Positions 44,499 through 58,519 of a stretch of DNA of 64,000 bases are shown piece after piece (the first letter of the stretch is position 1; each line of letters starts with the position of its first letter). Below the pieces are notes generated by a model. It saw only the letters and a program-made list of their open reading frames with translations, was not told the DNA's origin and did no database searches. This DNA is from Piromyces finnis (lineage: Eukaryota > Neocallimastigomycota > Neocallimastigomycetes > Neocallimastigales > Neocallimastigaceae), in assembly GCA_002104945.1 (NCBI GenBank), contig MCFH01000040.1:84501-148500 (forward strand). Reading direction: 5' to 3'. The translations under genes were made by a program, and so were the position numbers.

Positions 44499-47400
44499 TT
44501 AATATTGATAAGGAGTAATTTGTAGTATAGATAAAATTTGTAATTGATTTTTAATTTCAGTAATCAAAACTTGATTATTATTCTCATAGAGAAGTTTTAA
44601 AGAATTACTTGGTATCACTTGTTTAACAACTTCTGGTGAATTTTCTTCCCAAACATTAATAGAATTATGTTCAAATGAAAATATATAAGGTGGATAATAA
44701 GCAAAAGTAGTCGGGGAACCAAACCATCTAAACATAATATCTGGTCTTGAACGGTTACCATTCTTATCTAAAAAGAATCCAATTTTACTGTATAAAAGTA
44801 AAAAGTCTTGTCTTGGAGTTCTAAAAACTCGAATAGGAACATTGTCGGATTTTAATACAAAATCAAATTTTGGAATATTGGATAAAAGACTTTGGGTGGT
44901 TAAAGTATTGATATCGACCACTTCAAATCCTTTAACACATCCGATACATAAAGATTTCTTTAAAAAGGTAATCGATCTTGCTTCCGATGGAATATAAAAT
45001 TGTTTATACAAATAAATCACATCATTAAGCGATTTATTTTGTTGCATCGCCATTAATCCATCTCCTTTAGGTTCAAATATCTTTATCGTGGAATTCAATG
45101 AGGTGGTTTTTACACAACATAATAGGTCACGATCATCACACCTTCCTACCGCAATAAAATTAACATTAGAAGATAACTTTTTAACTTTTCTTAAATTTGG
45201 TTTCGTAATATAAAGGCCATTAATTAATAAATCAATGCTAAATGGGAAAACTTCTTTATTTGCTATAATAAATAATAATTTATATTGTGGCATAACTTCC
45301 ATATGACTAATTTTGGCTAAGGGTAAAACAAGTTTCATTTTATTGTCACTTTGAATATAGATACCATTTTCTGTAGCTAATAAAAAGAGCATGTTAGATA
45401 TATAATTAGCTGCAATGATTCGAGTACCTGGGTTGGTAATTAATGGAACTACCTTAACAATGGATTCTGTTCTATACTTTGAAACCTGTTCTTTAATGCA
45501 ATTAATCCAGGCTTGCTGTTCCGAATATACCATAGTTTGGAATAAATAGGTGGCAACACCTTGATGAACAATGGTAAAGTTATAGCATTTGTGATTGTCG
45601 TTTTTATTTCCTCTTTTGTGCTTTCCTTGGGCTTCATTGCCTTGTTCGTTATTTTCGTGGATGACAAGGGATAACAGTTGAAGTGGAATAGGTTTCTTGT
45701 AAATTTCAATGCTATTGACCTTTGGTTTTGTAATGACTAGCATATTATCTAAAAGAACCAAAGTAATAGGAATAAAGGAATGATTTTGAGCTTCATTGGC
45801 ATAACGCTTCAATTCCAGTTTACCTTCACGTATAAATTCTCTTTCGGGATTCTCCAATCTCAATAAGGAAATATCATCCTTTCGTTCACTTTCTAATAAT
45901 ACGGACCATTCTTCCAATTTTAATTTATTCGTCGCTCTACCAGCTTGATTATTAACTTCTTTTAAAACACTTTCAATACCTTGAAGAGCATCATTTAATA
46001 AGATATTATCACGATGACCCTCCGGTGTATTCTTTATTATATCTTTTATTAAAATTGGATATCTTCCAAGTCTTGTGGTTGGTCTAGCCAAGAAACTTTC
46101 AATAGGCAATCTTCTAAATTCTGCTTCATATTGTGCATTTTTGAAGAAATTATTTAAATTTTTATTGTGACTACGTTCAATTTGTAAAATATGTTTTGCT
46201 CGTGGTTGTAAACGACCATAGCGTTCATAACAACGTAAATGTGGAATAAAATCTTTCACTATATCACCAATTGATTCTAAAATTGGTTTGCGTTTTTGTA
46301 ATTCATGAATATTATTGTAAAAGTTTTTGTTCACCTCGTATAACTCTTCAATATTACTAAATACACCTTGTACAAAATATTCACCAATTTTTGATACTTT
46401 GCCTTCACGTAACGGTTCCATAATTTTAGTTTTTACCGCCAATAAATCATCAACATATTCCTTTTCCGTTTGAATGAATTCATATATAATTTCTTGACGT
46501 TTAATCTCTTTCTTTTCCATCTTCTTTACATAAGGCTTACCAATAGAAGTGGACCAGGTGGTTTGGAATGAGAGATTGGCATTAATCGAGGTTTTAATAT
46601 GTTCCAATGAAACATTCTTATTGGTAACCTTTTCGTACATTCTTCTTTTAGGACAAGAATAACTGTAACATGGAGAATCTTCGAAACATGTCGGTGAATA
46701 ACATTGAGCAATACCCACCAATACACCAGTTGGAAACATATTTTTATTTTCTTCCTCTTTTTTCTTTTTCTCCTCAGCGGTCATTGCTTCAGAGGTAGAA
46801 GAGATTGATATTTCTGACATATTTTTGATTTGAAGATCCATCTCACTTGTAGTAATATTATTGACAATCATATCATGTCTATAGTTTGTTCTACTCAAGG
46901 TGACTGCCCTTGCTATTGGTAAAGCTAGGGTATGCATTTGATAGAAATGATCTTTGTTATCCATTAATTTATGCATATAAACCACATCATGGAACATACC
47001 ATATTCTTCTAATACTTGACCAATTTGAAGTGCAACTTTTCTATCTTCTGTACCTAATATTTCAGCCAACAATGATACAGCTTCATAACCAGAGAAACAA
47101 TCCAAATATTCAATATTATCTTTGATATGACGAACAAGTGAAATTGTTTCACTGAAATCACTCGCAATTTCAGATAATAATGGAGAATGGTCAATTAATG
47201 GGTATTTATCACGAAGATCACCAATTTGATATACTTCATCATCCATAAACATATTTACAATTTTCATATGATCATACTTTACTAAATTATTAAGTGAATT
47301 GGTTGAACCATATTGACTTTTTAAATTACCAACTGATTCACTATATTCACTAGAAGAATCATCAGCGGCGGAATAACCGTGAACACTTCTAGAATATTTA

Positions 47401-49582
47401 AAATATTTATTTTGGGGATTATTACCATTCACAGAATAACTATTTAATTCAGTACCTTCCGGAATATTGGCATTAACATCTATATTTGAATTATAAAATG
47501 AATTATAGAGATCTGGTGCTGAACAAATTGAACTTCTAGAATTATTACGATAGCCAAAACTACTAGCTGTAGAGGACTTATTTGATGATATCCGTTTTGG
47601 CAATTCAACAATATTTTCACTTGAAGTTGAAACTATAGACAATGGTCTATTATTTCTATAATTTTCATAATCACTTTCATTTTTGATATTATGTAATCTA
47701 GGTGAATAAGATACACCATTTAAGGATGGGCTATTATAGTAGGTCGATGATGTATTATATCTTGGCTTTACTTTTCGTGGAGGAATGCTAGGTCCTTCAA
47801 GGGAAGAAGAAAGAGAATCTTCTGGGCTTCCATTACGATTCGCTAATAATTGTGGTGAATACTGAGGTTGCATTGAGGGTGAAATCTTTCCATTACCAAT
47901 ATATTGAGTGCTGGTTATGTAAGGAGATGCCGAAGTAGGCTGTACCATTGGGGATTGATAATAAGGTTGAGAAGTAAGTTGAGTAGAAGAATGAGACTTA
48001 TAAACTTGCATTTGAGATGAGCCATTCGGCAGATTCTGATTTCTATAAATAAATTGTTGTCCTGGTTTTACCATCATCGAGGTGACCCTTACTGGAGCAG
48101 ATAAAGGAGGAGCAGTAGTGTTACCTGATGATGCATTTACTACAGATGGATTATAAAGATTATTTGTACTAATTTGGTGTGTTGGTACACGATTAATTGA
48201 AGAAGAAGAAGATATTACTGTTTGTTGCGGGGTTTGAGGATTTGATGGTAGTGGTCTACCTTGTGGGATTTGATTCTGTGCTGGAGATATTGGGCTTGAA
48301 AATGAATTGCCACTCTGACTATATCCAGACGATACTTTTTGATAGTTACTAGATTGTGGTGATGGTAGAGGATGCATTACTGCATTATTGGAAGTATTTT
48401 GTGTTGCTGAAATTGATGAAGAGGAGCTATAACTTAGTTGCATAGGATTTGATATGGATTGACGACGAGGTTTTGCATTAGTATATTGAGGTTGAACAAC
48501 AGAATTTGAATCCTGTTTATTAAAAGGTAATGAATTAGGATTACGTATGGTTTGATTATATTGAATATCATATTGATTAGAAATAGGTAGTGAAGTTGCT
48601 CTATTGTAAGCAATAGAATTAGATTGAGAATATGTACTAACATTATCATTGGTGGAATTCTGTTGTTGTAATTGACGGTTCATCTGATATATTTGAGAGA
48701 GTTGTCTGGGTGAAGGTTGAGGAATATTCATTTGTTTTTGTAAATCAGAACTTTGATAAATCATCATAGTATTAGAATTTGGTATACCATAGTTATGCAC
48801 TGGCGGTTGAGGTATTCCTGTTTGATTTGATACAGGCATACCAACTTGCCGTTGAGGAATAGATTGATGTACATTTGAATTTATTGTTGATTGTGTAGTT
48901 AAACTAGGAGTATGTTGTAATGATGGATTTATTATTGAAGATGAATTATAATTCACTTGAGAACCCGTTCCTGATATTACATTGTATGAAAGATGATATC
49001 TTGAACTATCGATATATAAAGATTGCTAAATGCAAAAAAAAATTTTTATTAAATAACATTTAACCATTGATTATCATAATAATTATAATAATAATTGATT
49101 GTATTGAAGAGTTTTGATAATATATTAACAATTATTATATTGACAAAAAAATTTTTTTAACATTTGATAATTGTTAATTCGTTTAAATCATTTTGAATAG
49201 AACTTAAAAAAAATATTTATCATTATTACTTACAGCACGTTGACGTGAAGCCACGTTTCTTGGAGGTACTTCCGGTATAACATCACTTTTTACTTCATTT
49301 ACTGAAAAAGCATTATTACTTAATAAACGTTTGGTTTCATTATAACTTATATTGTCCTAATTTTGATTAATAAATAAATGATTAATACTTTTAAAATATT
49401 TATTATATCAATAGAATAATTTAAATTTTATTTTCATTCATTCCATGGTTATTCTTTCTTTTTTTTAAAAAAAAAAATATTAAAAATAAAACAATAAAAA
49501 AATAGTATATATATACTTTTAATTCTTCTGGTTCTTGTGTTATTAAATTTGGATCGAAATTTGTAGTAGTTTGCTGTGTCAT
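44499..49582 (-). CDS. Rho guanine nucleotide exchange factor, DEP-DH-PH-CNH (Rom2/Rgf type)
   Basis: Three exons: 49582-49517, 49356-49234, 49025-44499; 4716 nt, 1571 aa. The first 600 residues are Ser/Gln/Asn/Pro rich and probably disordered. A DEP domain follows at about 655-760 (LVRHIKDNIEYLDCFSG, EAVSLLAEILG, YGMFHDVVYMHKL). The DH (RhoGEF) domain is at about 905-1110 (RQEIIYEFIQTEKEYV, CYERYGRLQP, RLPIESFLARPTTRLGRYP), PH at about 1125-1250 (REGKLELKRYANE, LVLLDNMLVITK), CNH at about 1265-1550 (TRIIAANYISNML, PSEARSITFL). This order is that of fungal Rom1/Rom2/Tus1 and Rgf proteins, which activate Rho1 for glucan synthesis, actin and the cell-integrity MAP kinase route. No damage is seen; the exon 1 ATG is the natural start. 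Confidence 0.93.
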
Positions 49583-52500
49583 TTTTTTTCATTGATAATA
49601 GTGGATAAAAGAATTAAATAAATTCTATATAAACATGTTCATAAATATAATATTATTTAAAAAACTATATACTTTTTTTCTTCTTCTTCTTCTTTACTAA
49701 ACCAAAATTTTAGATTATTTTATTATTTAAAATAAATAAAAATAAAAACTTTTTAAATCTCTAAATTGTTTTTTTTTTTTTTTTAATTAGGTTAAAAAAA
49801 TGTTTATGTTATTATATTTTAGTAATATTTATTGACATTTAAAAATATATGTGAATGTTTTGAATCCAAAAAGCTGTATAAAAAAAATTCTTTATTATTG
49901 TTTTATCTATAAAACTTGAAAGCTATAATTAAAAAAAAAAAAGATAGATTAATTTGCATATATATTATTGATTAGTAAATAGCTTATTGGAAATTTTGTA
50001 TTATTATATTTATTCAATCTTTAAGAAAGTGAAGAAGGTAAATAAATAAATAAAAAAAAAAAAGTAATTAGTAATACTCTAATGACTTGTAGAAATAAAG
50101 AAAAAATATATATAAATTATAATAATTTTATTATTATTACTACTATTATAATTATTATTTATAATATCAATAATAATATAGTTTAAGCCTTACATTATTC
50201 AAAATTAATTTTAATTTGACTATTACTTTTTAACAACTACGACTACAACAATTCCCTAAAATCAAATAAGAATATTTATATTTATATTATAATAATATAA
50301 ATAATAATAATAATAATAAAAACAAACCAAAAAAAAAAAAAAAAGATTTTACAATAAAAAGAAAAAAAAAATTAAATAATATATATATATTTATTTATAT
50401 ATATTTATATATATTTATATTTATATATATTTATATATAATGTTCATATGAAAATAAAATAAAAACATTAGAAATCATTAAAAATTTTATATATTTCAAT
50501 ATAAACTAATATATTATCATATAATATATATAAAAAATTGATTATTAATGAAAAATCTTATTTATTTATTATGATCATAAATAAATGGATGAATATATTA
50601 ATAAATAAATAAATAAATTTTTTACACACGCTAAACTTGTAATAGGATATACAAAGTATACAAAGAATTATAAATAAGCATTATTTTTACTACCCTATTC
50701 CTTTGCATTCATAATAATTACAATAGAAACTAGTATCCTTATTTTTATTATAATAATAAATAATATTTTTACACTTCACTTTAATAGCCATAGTAGTATA
50801 ATAATAAAAAAAAAAGATTCTTTATACAAGGAATATTATTCATTTTATTATGATTTAATTATTTATATTAAAATATATTAATGTTTTCAATTCTATTGTA
50901 TCAAATATAAATAATATATAATAATATAATGATAATATATGGCTATAGATTTAAAATGTTTTGTTTTTTTTTAAAAATTATAAACTATACTTTATCATAT
51001 ATTATAATATATTTGTTGGGTCTAATTATATATTATGTTGTATACATTATAAATATATTTATAATATATAAAAATATATATTTATTATACCGTTTTTTGT
51101 TTTGAAACTTTAAATATAAATAAAGTTTAACCATCATCAGGGTGTATTTATGGAACTATAAAAATAAATAAAAATTAACCTTTGTATTATAAAATTAAAT
51201 GAATGGTTAAATAAATATCAATAAATTATAAGAAAATTTAAATAATTAAATGAACGTATAATTAATATAATAAATAAATGTAATTATTTCATTAGGAAGA
51301 GAGAGAGGGAAATTTTTTTAAAGTTATTCAATATGAAAAAACCTTTTTTTATATTTCATAATAATAGTAGAGCATAAAGAATTATTTAATATTATAATAT
51401 TATTAGAATGAAACTTGTTTACCATAAAAAATTCATTTTATTGGAATAATTAATTTTTTTAAATAAAAAGGATTCAAATAATCAATATTATATGGAAAAA
51501 ATAAAGGAATGTCTAAAATAACTACCACTACAAAAAATATAACTGCTTTTAATAATAGTATGAAGGAAGAAAATAAATAAATTAGATTCAGAGACAAACA
51601 AAAAAATATATATGTCAAAGTTAAGTCAATTTTTATGAAAAAAAAAAAAGTTTATTTAGTTTACCAAAATTAATTTATAGAACGAATTGCCTACTAATAA
51701 TAAAATAGAATTAATTTACTCGTTTTCAACATTTACTTTTCAATTGAAGAAGAAGAAATGAAATAATAATAAAAAACAATTAACAATTAAATATTTATTT
51801 CTTTATTTAATTCTCATTTTTTATTTGACTATCATTATTGTTAAATTGAGGAATTAATAGATGTAATTATTATTAATGTATTATACATAGACATATAAAT
51901 TAATAAGGAATTATATAAACTTTTTTTTTTTTTTTTAATTATAATAAATAATAATAATAATAATAATAATGAAATGAATTAAAATTAAAACGGTAAAAAT
52001 AATGGTATTAACTTTAAAATCCATAAAATGTTTTTTTATTTATCATTTAAAGTTTTCCTTCATTTTTATCTAAAAATAAAAATTATAATTTAATAGTAAT
52101 TAACATTTATCCGCATTACATGAAACCTTAAACAAATGGAATAGAGTATACATTGTCATTTGAAAAAATAATATAATTACAGTAAAGAAAGAAAAAAAAA
52201 TGATGAGTTAATATTAATTAAAAAGAAAATACATTCATGAATAAAATCAAGCAATTTATCAATCAATAACTATATGATAAAAAAAAAAAAATCTATTATA
52301 GGTATTTACAATTTTTAAAAAAATAGAACTAATTATTTTAAGTCCAATTCAAAAGATTGATAATGAACAGATATTCTTATTTACTTTAAATATGGATAAT
52401 AGAATAGTACCCTATTTATGATAGTATTATCATCAAAATTTTAATGTGAAATATTCCATTAAATTAATACTATTGTAAAAATAAACAACAACTACAACAA

Positions 52501-53106
52501 CGACGACGACAATAAAAAGAAAATTATACATATTATAATTCTTTAAGGGAGACAAATATTATAATTATTAAATGGGAAAATTAAAAAAAAAAAAGTTTTT
52601 GTATGGTAATATGTAAAAGGTAATAAATTTGGACAATATCAATTGATTCAAAATGGAAATAAATAAATAGTATATACATTGTTTATAGATGCGAATTTTT
52701 GGTGTGATACATAAAAAAAAAAAAAAAAAAACAATGTATTTTCTGGTAGTGGAAATGGAAAAAAAAAACTCATCAGATTTTCAAGAAACAAATATATATA
52801 TATATATATATTCTATTCTATTTAGGACAATTGAATTTCAAAAAAAAAAAAAAATTAAATATTTATAAATATTATAAATGAAATAGTATCAATTAAAAAA
52901 TTGAAAAGTTCAAACCAATGTTTAAGGAATATTAATACAACATACTAAAAATGTTGAAATTTATATATTTATTTACAATGTTTTTTAATTATTTATTGAA
53001 TTGTTATTAAATTAATATTTTGAAAGAACATTTAACTAAAATCCTTTCATAGTATATATTTGATAGGAAATATATAGAATGATTGTATGATGGTTCATTC
53101 ATATAA
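49583..53106. other. Intergenic, no gene seen
   Basis: 3.5 kb between two minus-strand genes; the left part should hold the Rho GEF promoter. A/T-rich, with TTTATA repeats near 50385-50440, an AAT run at 51946-51970 and an ACA/ACG triplet run at 52486-52513. No coding or RNA signal. Confidence 0.6.
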
Positions 53107-55704
53107 TTATTCATTAAAATCTGGTGGAACACATTTATTTTCGGAAACATATTCAAAGAATCTATTTTATTGAAATGTAGTTTAAATATATTGAATTAGT
53201 TATATTTGATGTATATTTTTAAAATTTTAAATTTATGATATTTACTGTAGAGGAACTTCGGCTAAAGTTTCAGAGGCTAAGAGTTGTGGATTATCAATAT
53301 ATTTACTAGTTTTATAAAATAATAATAATAATAAAAAAGAATATTTGTTAAACATTTTGAATTATAATATTTTTTAAGGTTGTTATTTGGCCATTATTAT
53401 TAATTTTTAAATATAAAATAAATAGTAAAATGAAAAAAAAAAAAAAAAATTTTCAATAATATTTTTTTAAAGGTTGTTATTTGGCCATTATTATTGATTT
53501 TTAAATATAAAATAAATAGTAAAATGAAAAAAATATTTTTTTTTATTTACTTTAATGGAACAAATTGAACAATATCTCTTATCTTTTTTCCTTGACCACT
53601 TATTTGAATATTATCACCATCTAATTGTTCCATATTACTAAAATCATTATCACCAACACCAACAATAATGATAGAAATTGGATATTCTGAAGCTTCTCTA
53701 ATAGCAACAATAGTTTCTTTCATATCAGAAATGTCTCCATCTGTAATAATAGTAAGAATGGTATATTGTTTTAAAACTAATTCATTTTTAATTTTTTCAA
53801 CTCCAGTATTTTTAACCATTCTAGTAATTTTATTAATAATTGGTGCAAAGTTTGTTGGGAAACCTATAAAAATAAAAAAAAAGATAAGAAATGATATAGT
53901 CAATTATAGTATTCTAACATAGTATTCAAAAAAAAAAAAATAAAGGCTATGGCATAATTTTTTTCAAGAAGAGTTAAAAAAAAAAAAAAAAAGCATTTAT
54001 AAATAATGAAAATAAATATATTATCATTATTCATTCAATATTAATTATTTTTTTTTTAATATATTACCTAATCTACAATTTTCAAGAGTTTTGTAGTAAG
54101 CATTTAATACACCTTGAATACCATTAACATTTGGATTTTTATCATCGCCTGTTAATGGATATTCAAAATTCATTGTATCATCATCACCAAATTGAGCACC
54201 ATAACCATAAACACCAAATTCCTTATTTGAATCATAGACTTCAAGTACTTGACCAATAGAGGTAATTGCTTTTTGATAATGATTCAATGAATTATAGTCA
54301 CTTAAATCGGATAAATCAACAATTTTATGAAGAGAATCTTCTTCATGTGGAGTACCATTACTAGATGTAAAATCTATAGCAAAAACAACAGCAATTTCTG
54401 TGCCATGTAATGGGAAGGTAGAGAAGGAGAAACCTTCACCAATTTCAATTTTTTCAAAGGTCATGATTCCTGAATTTCTATAATTATTCTTTTTTTCTCT
54501 TTTCTTTTCATTAATAATTTCAAAAGTTTTTTTTATTTTAATTGTTTCGAAATCTGCTTCAAATTTTCCTATATAATCTGGGTCGGTATTCCTATCCCAG
54601 TCAAATACTAAAGTATTTCATTTTATATAAATACACAAATATAAAAATTAGAACGTTTTAAATATTGTAAATGATTTATTTATTCTTGTTGTTATTATTA
54701 TTGCCAATATATATATATTTTATGATACCTTCAAATCTTAATAATTTTTTATCATTTCCAGAATTAAATTTTACAATATCTATAATAATATTTTTCCATA
54801 CTGGATTTAGTGTAAACTTTTTAACTTTACTAGTATAAACTTTTGTCCAATCTCCACTTTCTAATTGTTTTGAAATAACGAAATATGGATCACTTTTACC
54901 AAGAAGATCCTTTTTTTTTTATTTTAATTAAAAAAAATTAGAGAAATAATAAGAAATAGTTATTCTATTAATATTTTATTTATTCATGTTTTTTTCTTCT
55001 TCTTTTCCTTTTTTGAAATAAATAATATATATATATATTTTACCTTTTTATCAAGATTTTTACAAGATATTTTAAAGTATGCTTGACATGCTGTATTAGC
55101 AACTTCTTCAATATTTATAGTAATTCGAGCATCTTTGGCTGAATTTCTTCCTTCTTTAAATTTCATTCCAAATGGAATTGAATAGTTGAGATCATAGGTA
55201 CATTTATTTTGCTTTGCATTTACTAATAACTCTCCGATTGTTTTTTCGACATAACCAATATAATCATTAGTTAAGAAACCTTCATTTTTACCTCCCATTC
55301 CTAAAACAACAAATCTTAAGTTTTGTATCTTTATAAGGAATATTTCAATAAACGATTAAATGTATATAAATTAAAAGAGTAAAAACGTTGTATTTATATA
55401 AATATGGAAGTGATATTGTATATTGAATTGATATTTGATATTATTATTATATTATTATTCATAATTATTATTATTGATATTAAAAAAATATTGATATGAA
55501 AATATGGTATAGAGAGCAATATTTTATGAATATATATATTTTTAAAATTGTTTATATATCAATTATTATTGAAACAATAATACAATAATTATTTAACATG
55601 TAAATATATGATTATATTGATATATAATTAATAAAAGAAAAGTTAATTAGTAAATTTAAATTTTAATATTTTTTTTTAAATTACTATAATTCGAAATTTT
55701 TATT

Positions 55705-55744
<40 letters not shown>

Positions 55745-55790
55745 GTATTATTGTTATTATTACTATTTGAAACACTTTTTATTTTTTCTT

Positions 55791-55838
<48 letters not shown>

Positions 55839-56172
55839 TATAAATACTATGGTATAATTAAAAACTTACATATTGGAAGTAATATTCAAATATAAAAGAT
55901 TTTGAAAAACTTGGATTTTGGTCATTTTTAACAGTTTCTGTACTTCCAACTAAAATCCATTTTGATTCTGGGATACCCTTAGTATATACTTTTTCTTCAA
56001 AGAAAACAAAAACTTTTGGGTCTGTTTTTGGTAGGCTATCACATGATAATTTTATTTCCACTTTAGCATTTGGAGCATATGAAATACCTTCATAATTAGA
56101 ATAATTATTTGTAAATTCAATTGATTCTGGTTCTTCACAAATCGGTGCACCTGTTAAACTAAAAGAGGCCAT
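53107..56172 (-). CDS. Copine (two C2 domains plus vWA/copine domain)
   Basis: Seven exons on the minus strand: 56172-55870, 55328-55044, 54909-54729, 54607-54068, 53863-53551, 53305-53246, 53161-53107; 1737 nt, 578 aa. C2A is about 1-140 (WILVGSTETVKNDQNPSF, LRFVVLGMGGKN, DYIGYVEKTIGELL). C2B is about 155-290 (LLGKSDPYFVISKQ, LNPVWKN, VFDWDRNTDPDYIG). The copine A domain is about 300-560, with MIDAS IDFTSSNG (D335, T337, S339), GVYGYGAQFG, GIQGVLNAYY and TIITDGDISD. The end, ASETLAEVPLQFFEYV, is typical of copine C-termini. Copines are Ca2+-dependent phospholipid-binding proteins acting at membranes. The two tiny last exons were placed by phase and by this C-terminal pattern. No break is seen. 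Confidence 0.92.
53364..53531. repeat. Tandem duplication inside copine intron 5
   Basis: A unit of about 75 bp (containing AAGGTTGTTATTTGGCCATT) occurs at about 53364-53438 and again at 53456-53531, nearly identical and in the same orientation. The second copy abuts the donor of exon 5. Confidence 0.85.
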
Positions 56173-57629
56173 TTTTCTTTTCTATTATGACTTAATTTAA
56201 GAATTTATTGTTGTTTATCTATTAAAAATTGGTTGTTTTGAAGGGTATTTTTTTTTTATATACTCACAACTAATTTTTTTTTTTTATTTTGTAAAATGTT
56301 GAATAGTAATAAAATAATAATTATATATTAATATTTATATAAATAGTTAGTATTATTTTTTTAAAAAAAAAAAAAGGCTACTTTTATATAGTAATATTTA
56401 TTATTATTACTTTTCTTTTTATATATATAAATTTTTTAAAAAAAGAAAAAAAAATTAAAAAATTTAACGTTTAGAGTTGTTTTTATACCAAAAACTTTTT
56501 TAATTTAAATTTAAAAAGGATGGATTAAAATTATTTATTTTATCCATTCAATTTCTATAAAATATATATTAAAATTATTTATTTCATCCATTTAATTATT
56601 GTAGAATATTCATTTTTAAAGAATAATAAAAATTTAAAGAAAATATATTTATCAATTTAATTTATTTTATGGAAGAAACTATTCTTTATATATTAATAAT
56701 ATATTTTAATTAAATTGTGATGATGCTTTAGAAAAAAGATGTTGCAAGTCATTAAAAAGAAAAGAGTATAGAAAAAGATAAAACAATATACCAAGCAATA
56801 GTAATGATGATGATGATGATGATGATGATGATGTACCAAGTTATAATCTTTAGTGAACCCTCAATAAAGAAATATTTAAACTGAAAATAAGAAAAATAAA
56901 ACTTAAATGACATTTTAAATGAAAAAATAAATAAAAAAAAATTTTTTTTTGACAGCTTATTAATAAATTAATCAAAATAAAAACTTTAAAAAAAACTTAT
57001 TTTTTTTTTCTTAGAAGAGGAATTCTTTTCTTTTTTTTTTTTTTTTTTTTTAATAAAGAATAAGGTATTAAGAATTGATTTAAAAACATTATATTCATTC
57101 ATTATTTTATATATATATATATGTATGAATTTATATGAATTTTGAAGGAAATAAAAGTATATTTTAATTTATATGTTATGTATGTTATATGTTTATTTGT
57201 TAAATTATCATTAATTTAATATATAAATTATTTTCTTTTTAAATAGTTTATTATTTTATAAAATAATTAAAACATTATCAATTATTTTTTGAGTCTTTTT
57301 AAAGTATTGTTTTGTTTATAGGTTCATTAAATTATGAATAATTTTTATATAATACAAATTATTATCATTATGATTTAGACGTTTACAGTATGATATTTAT
57401 ATGTATTTCATTTTCTTTTACTTTTATGTATTATAGATTTTTTTTTTTCAAATTTTTTTAGATTAACATTAATAAGAAAAAAAAAATTAACCTTTTTTTT
57501 TTTTTAAGAATGATTTCCCAACTTATTTTTAGAGAAAACAATTTTATGATTCATTTCATTCATTTATGCCTTTTTAACTTTCTTTTAATAATATATTTTT
57601 TTTAAATGAAATGATAACTATAGATAATT
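56173..57629. other. Intergenic, with (GAT)n microsatellite
   Basis: 1.5 kb between the copine start and the next minus-strand gene. A GAT tract of about 10 units lies at 56804-56833, within a slightly more complex patch (56730-56870) with no open frame of useful length. The rest is homopolymer-rich. Confidence 0.65.
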
Positions 57630-58388
57630 CTATACCGATTCATACATGGGCGTTGTTACTACCATTTTATTAACATCCCATATATCATCAATGACGTCTT
57701 TTGCATCTGCTACTCCTCTTATGATATCTTTTGTATCATTCTTTTTATTAGAGGTAAACATGGATTTTATAACGGAAAGAAGAATACTGAAACACATTTT
57801 ACGGAAAAAGACGAATATAGAAGTAACTGTACCACCAATAATTGACCAAATAAATGCAAAAATAGCATTAATACCAACTTTAATAAGTCTTATGGTTTCA
57901 TTTATGATTTCTTTTATTTTTCTAAAAATGGTTTTTTTAGATTCTGGAGTTGATTCATAAAGATTTATACTATTTAAGTTTGTCTCCATATCTGTATTTT
58001 CAATTGATTGATATTTATTATATTTAGGATTTTGTGGTTCAAGTTTAATGGAATCATCATAGATATCAAGAGGAATGTCTCTTAAAGATGGTTCATCTTC
58101 ATATAAATCAATATCGTTAAGCCTTATTGGTTTATTAATAGTTGGCTTTGTTGTAGCAGATGAAGGTTCAACTTTAATAGTAATATTTTCATTTATTGGT
58201 TCAGTATCTGTTTCAATTCTTGAAGTTGGTACAGTGTTTGGTTCAGTTGGTTGTTCAACTTTTATTTCATTAACTGGCTCAACATCAGTTTTTTTACTTT
58301 TAAAAAATCCAAAGAAACCACCACCATTATTTGGTTTTTTTTGTGTAGCTTCCTCTACTCTATTATTGGTATTATCTTGAGTTGCCAT
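57630..58388 (-). CDS. Hydrophobic-segment protein, function unknown
   Basis: 252 aa from the ATG at 58388 (MATQDNTNNR). The frame is open another 23 codons upstream, but that stretch is A/T-type hydrophobic and less protein-like, so the internal ATG is preferred. Residues 1-150 are polar, with GGGFFGFFKSKK near residue 23 and many Glu/Pro/Thr. A basic amphipathic helix (RKIKEIINETIRLIKVG) leads into one long or two closely spaced hydrophobic stretches (AIFAFIWSIIGGTVTSIFVF and CFSILLSVIKSMF). The end is charged, then VDDIWDVNKM-like. The hydrophobic hairpin suggests membrane association. The family is not recognised. Confidence 0.55.
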   Translation of the reverse strand: MATQDNTNNRVEEATQKKPNNGGGFFGFFKSKKTDVEPVNEIKVEQPTEPNTVPTSRIETDTEPINENITIKVEPSSATTKPTINKPIRLNDIDLYEDEPSLRDIPLDIYDDSIKLEPQNPKYNKYQSIENTDMETNLNSINLYESTPESKKTIFRKIKEIINETIRLIKVGINAIFAFIWSIIGGTVTSIFVFFRKMCFSILLSVIKSMFTSNKKNDTKDIIRGVADAKDVIDDIWDVNKMVVTTPMYESV

Positions 58389-58480
58389 CTTATTATACGA
58401 CAATAAATTAAAAAGAACATAATAATTAAATATCGAAAAACAAAATTTGTCAATCAATAGATTAATTTATTATTATAAAA

Positions 58481-58519
<39 letters not shown>

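Noticed and set aside
56804-56833. Poly-Asp coding exon from the GAT tract
   Set aside because: The surrounding frame closes within a few codons on both sides and no splice partner is evident; kept as a microsatellite.
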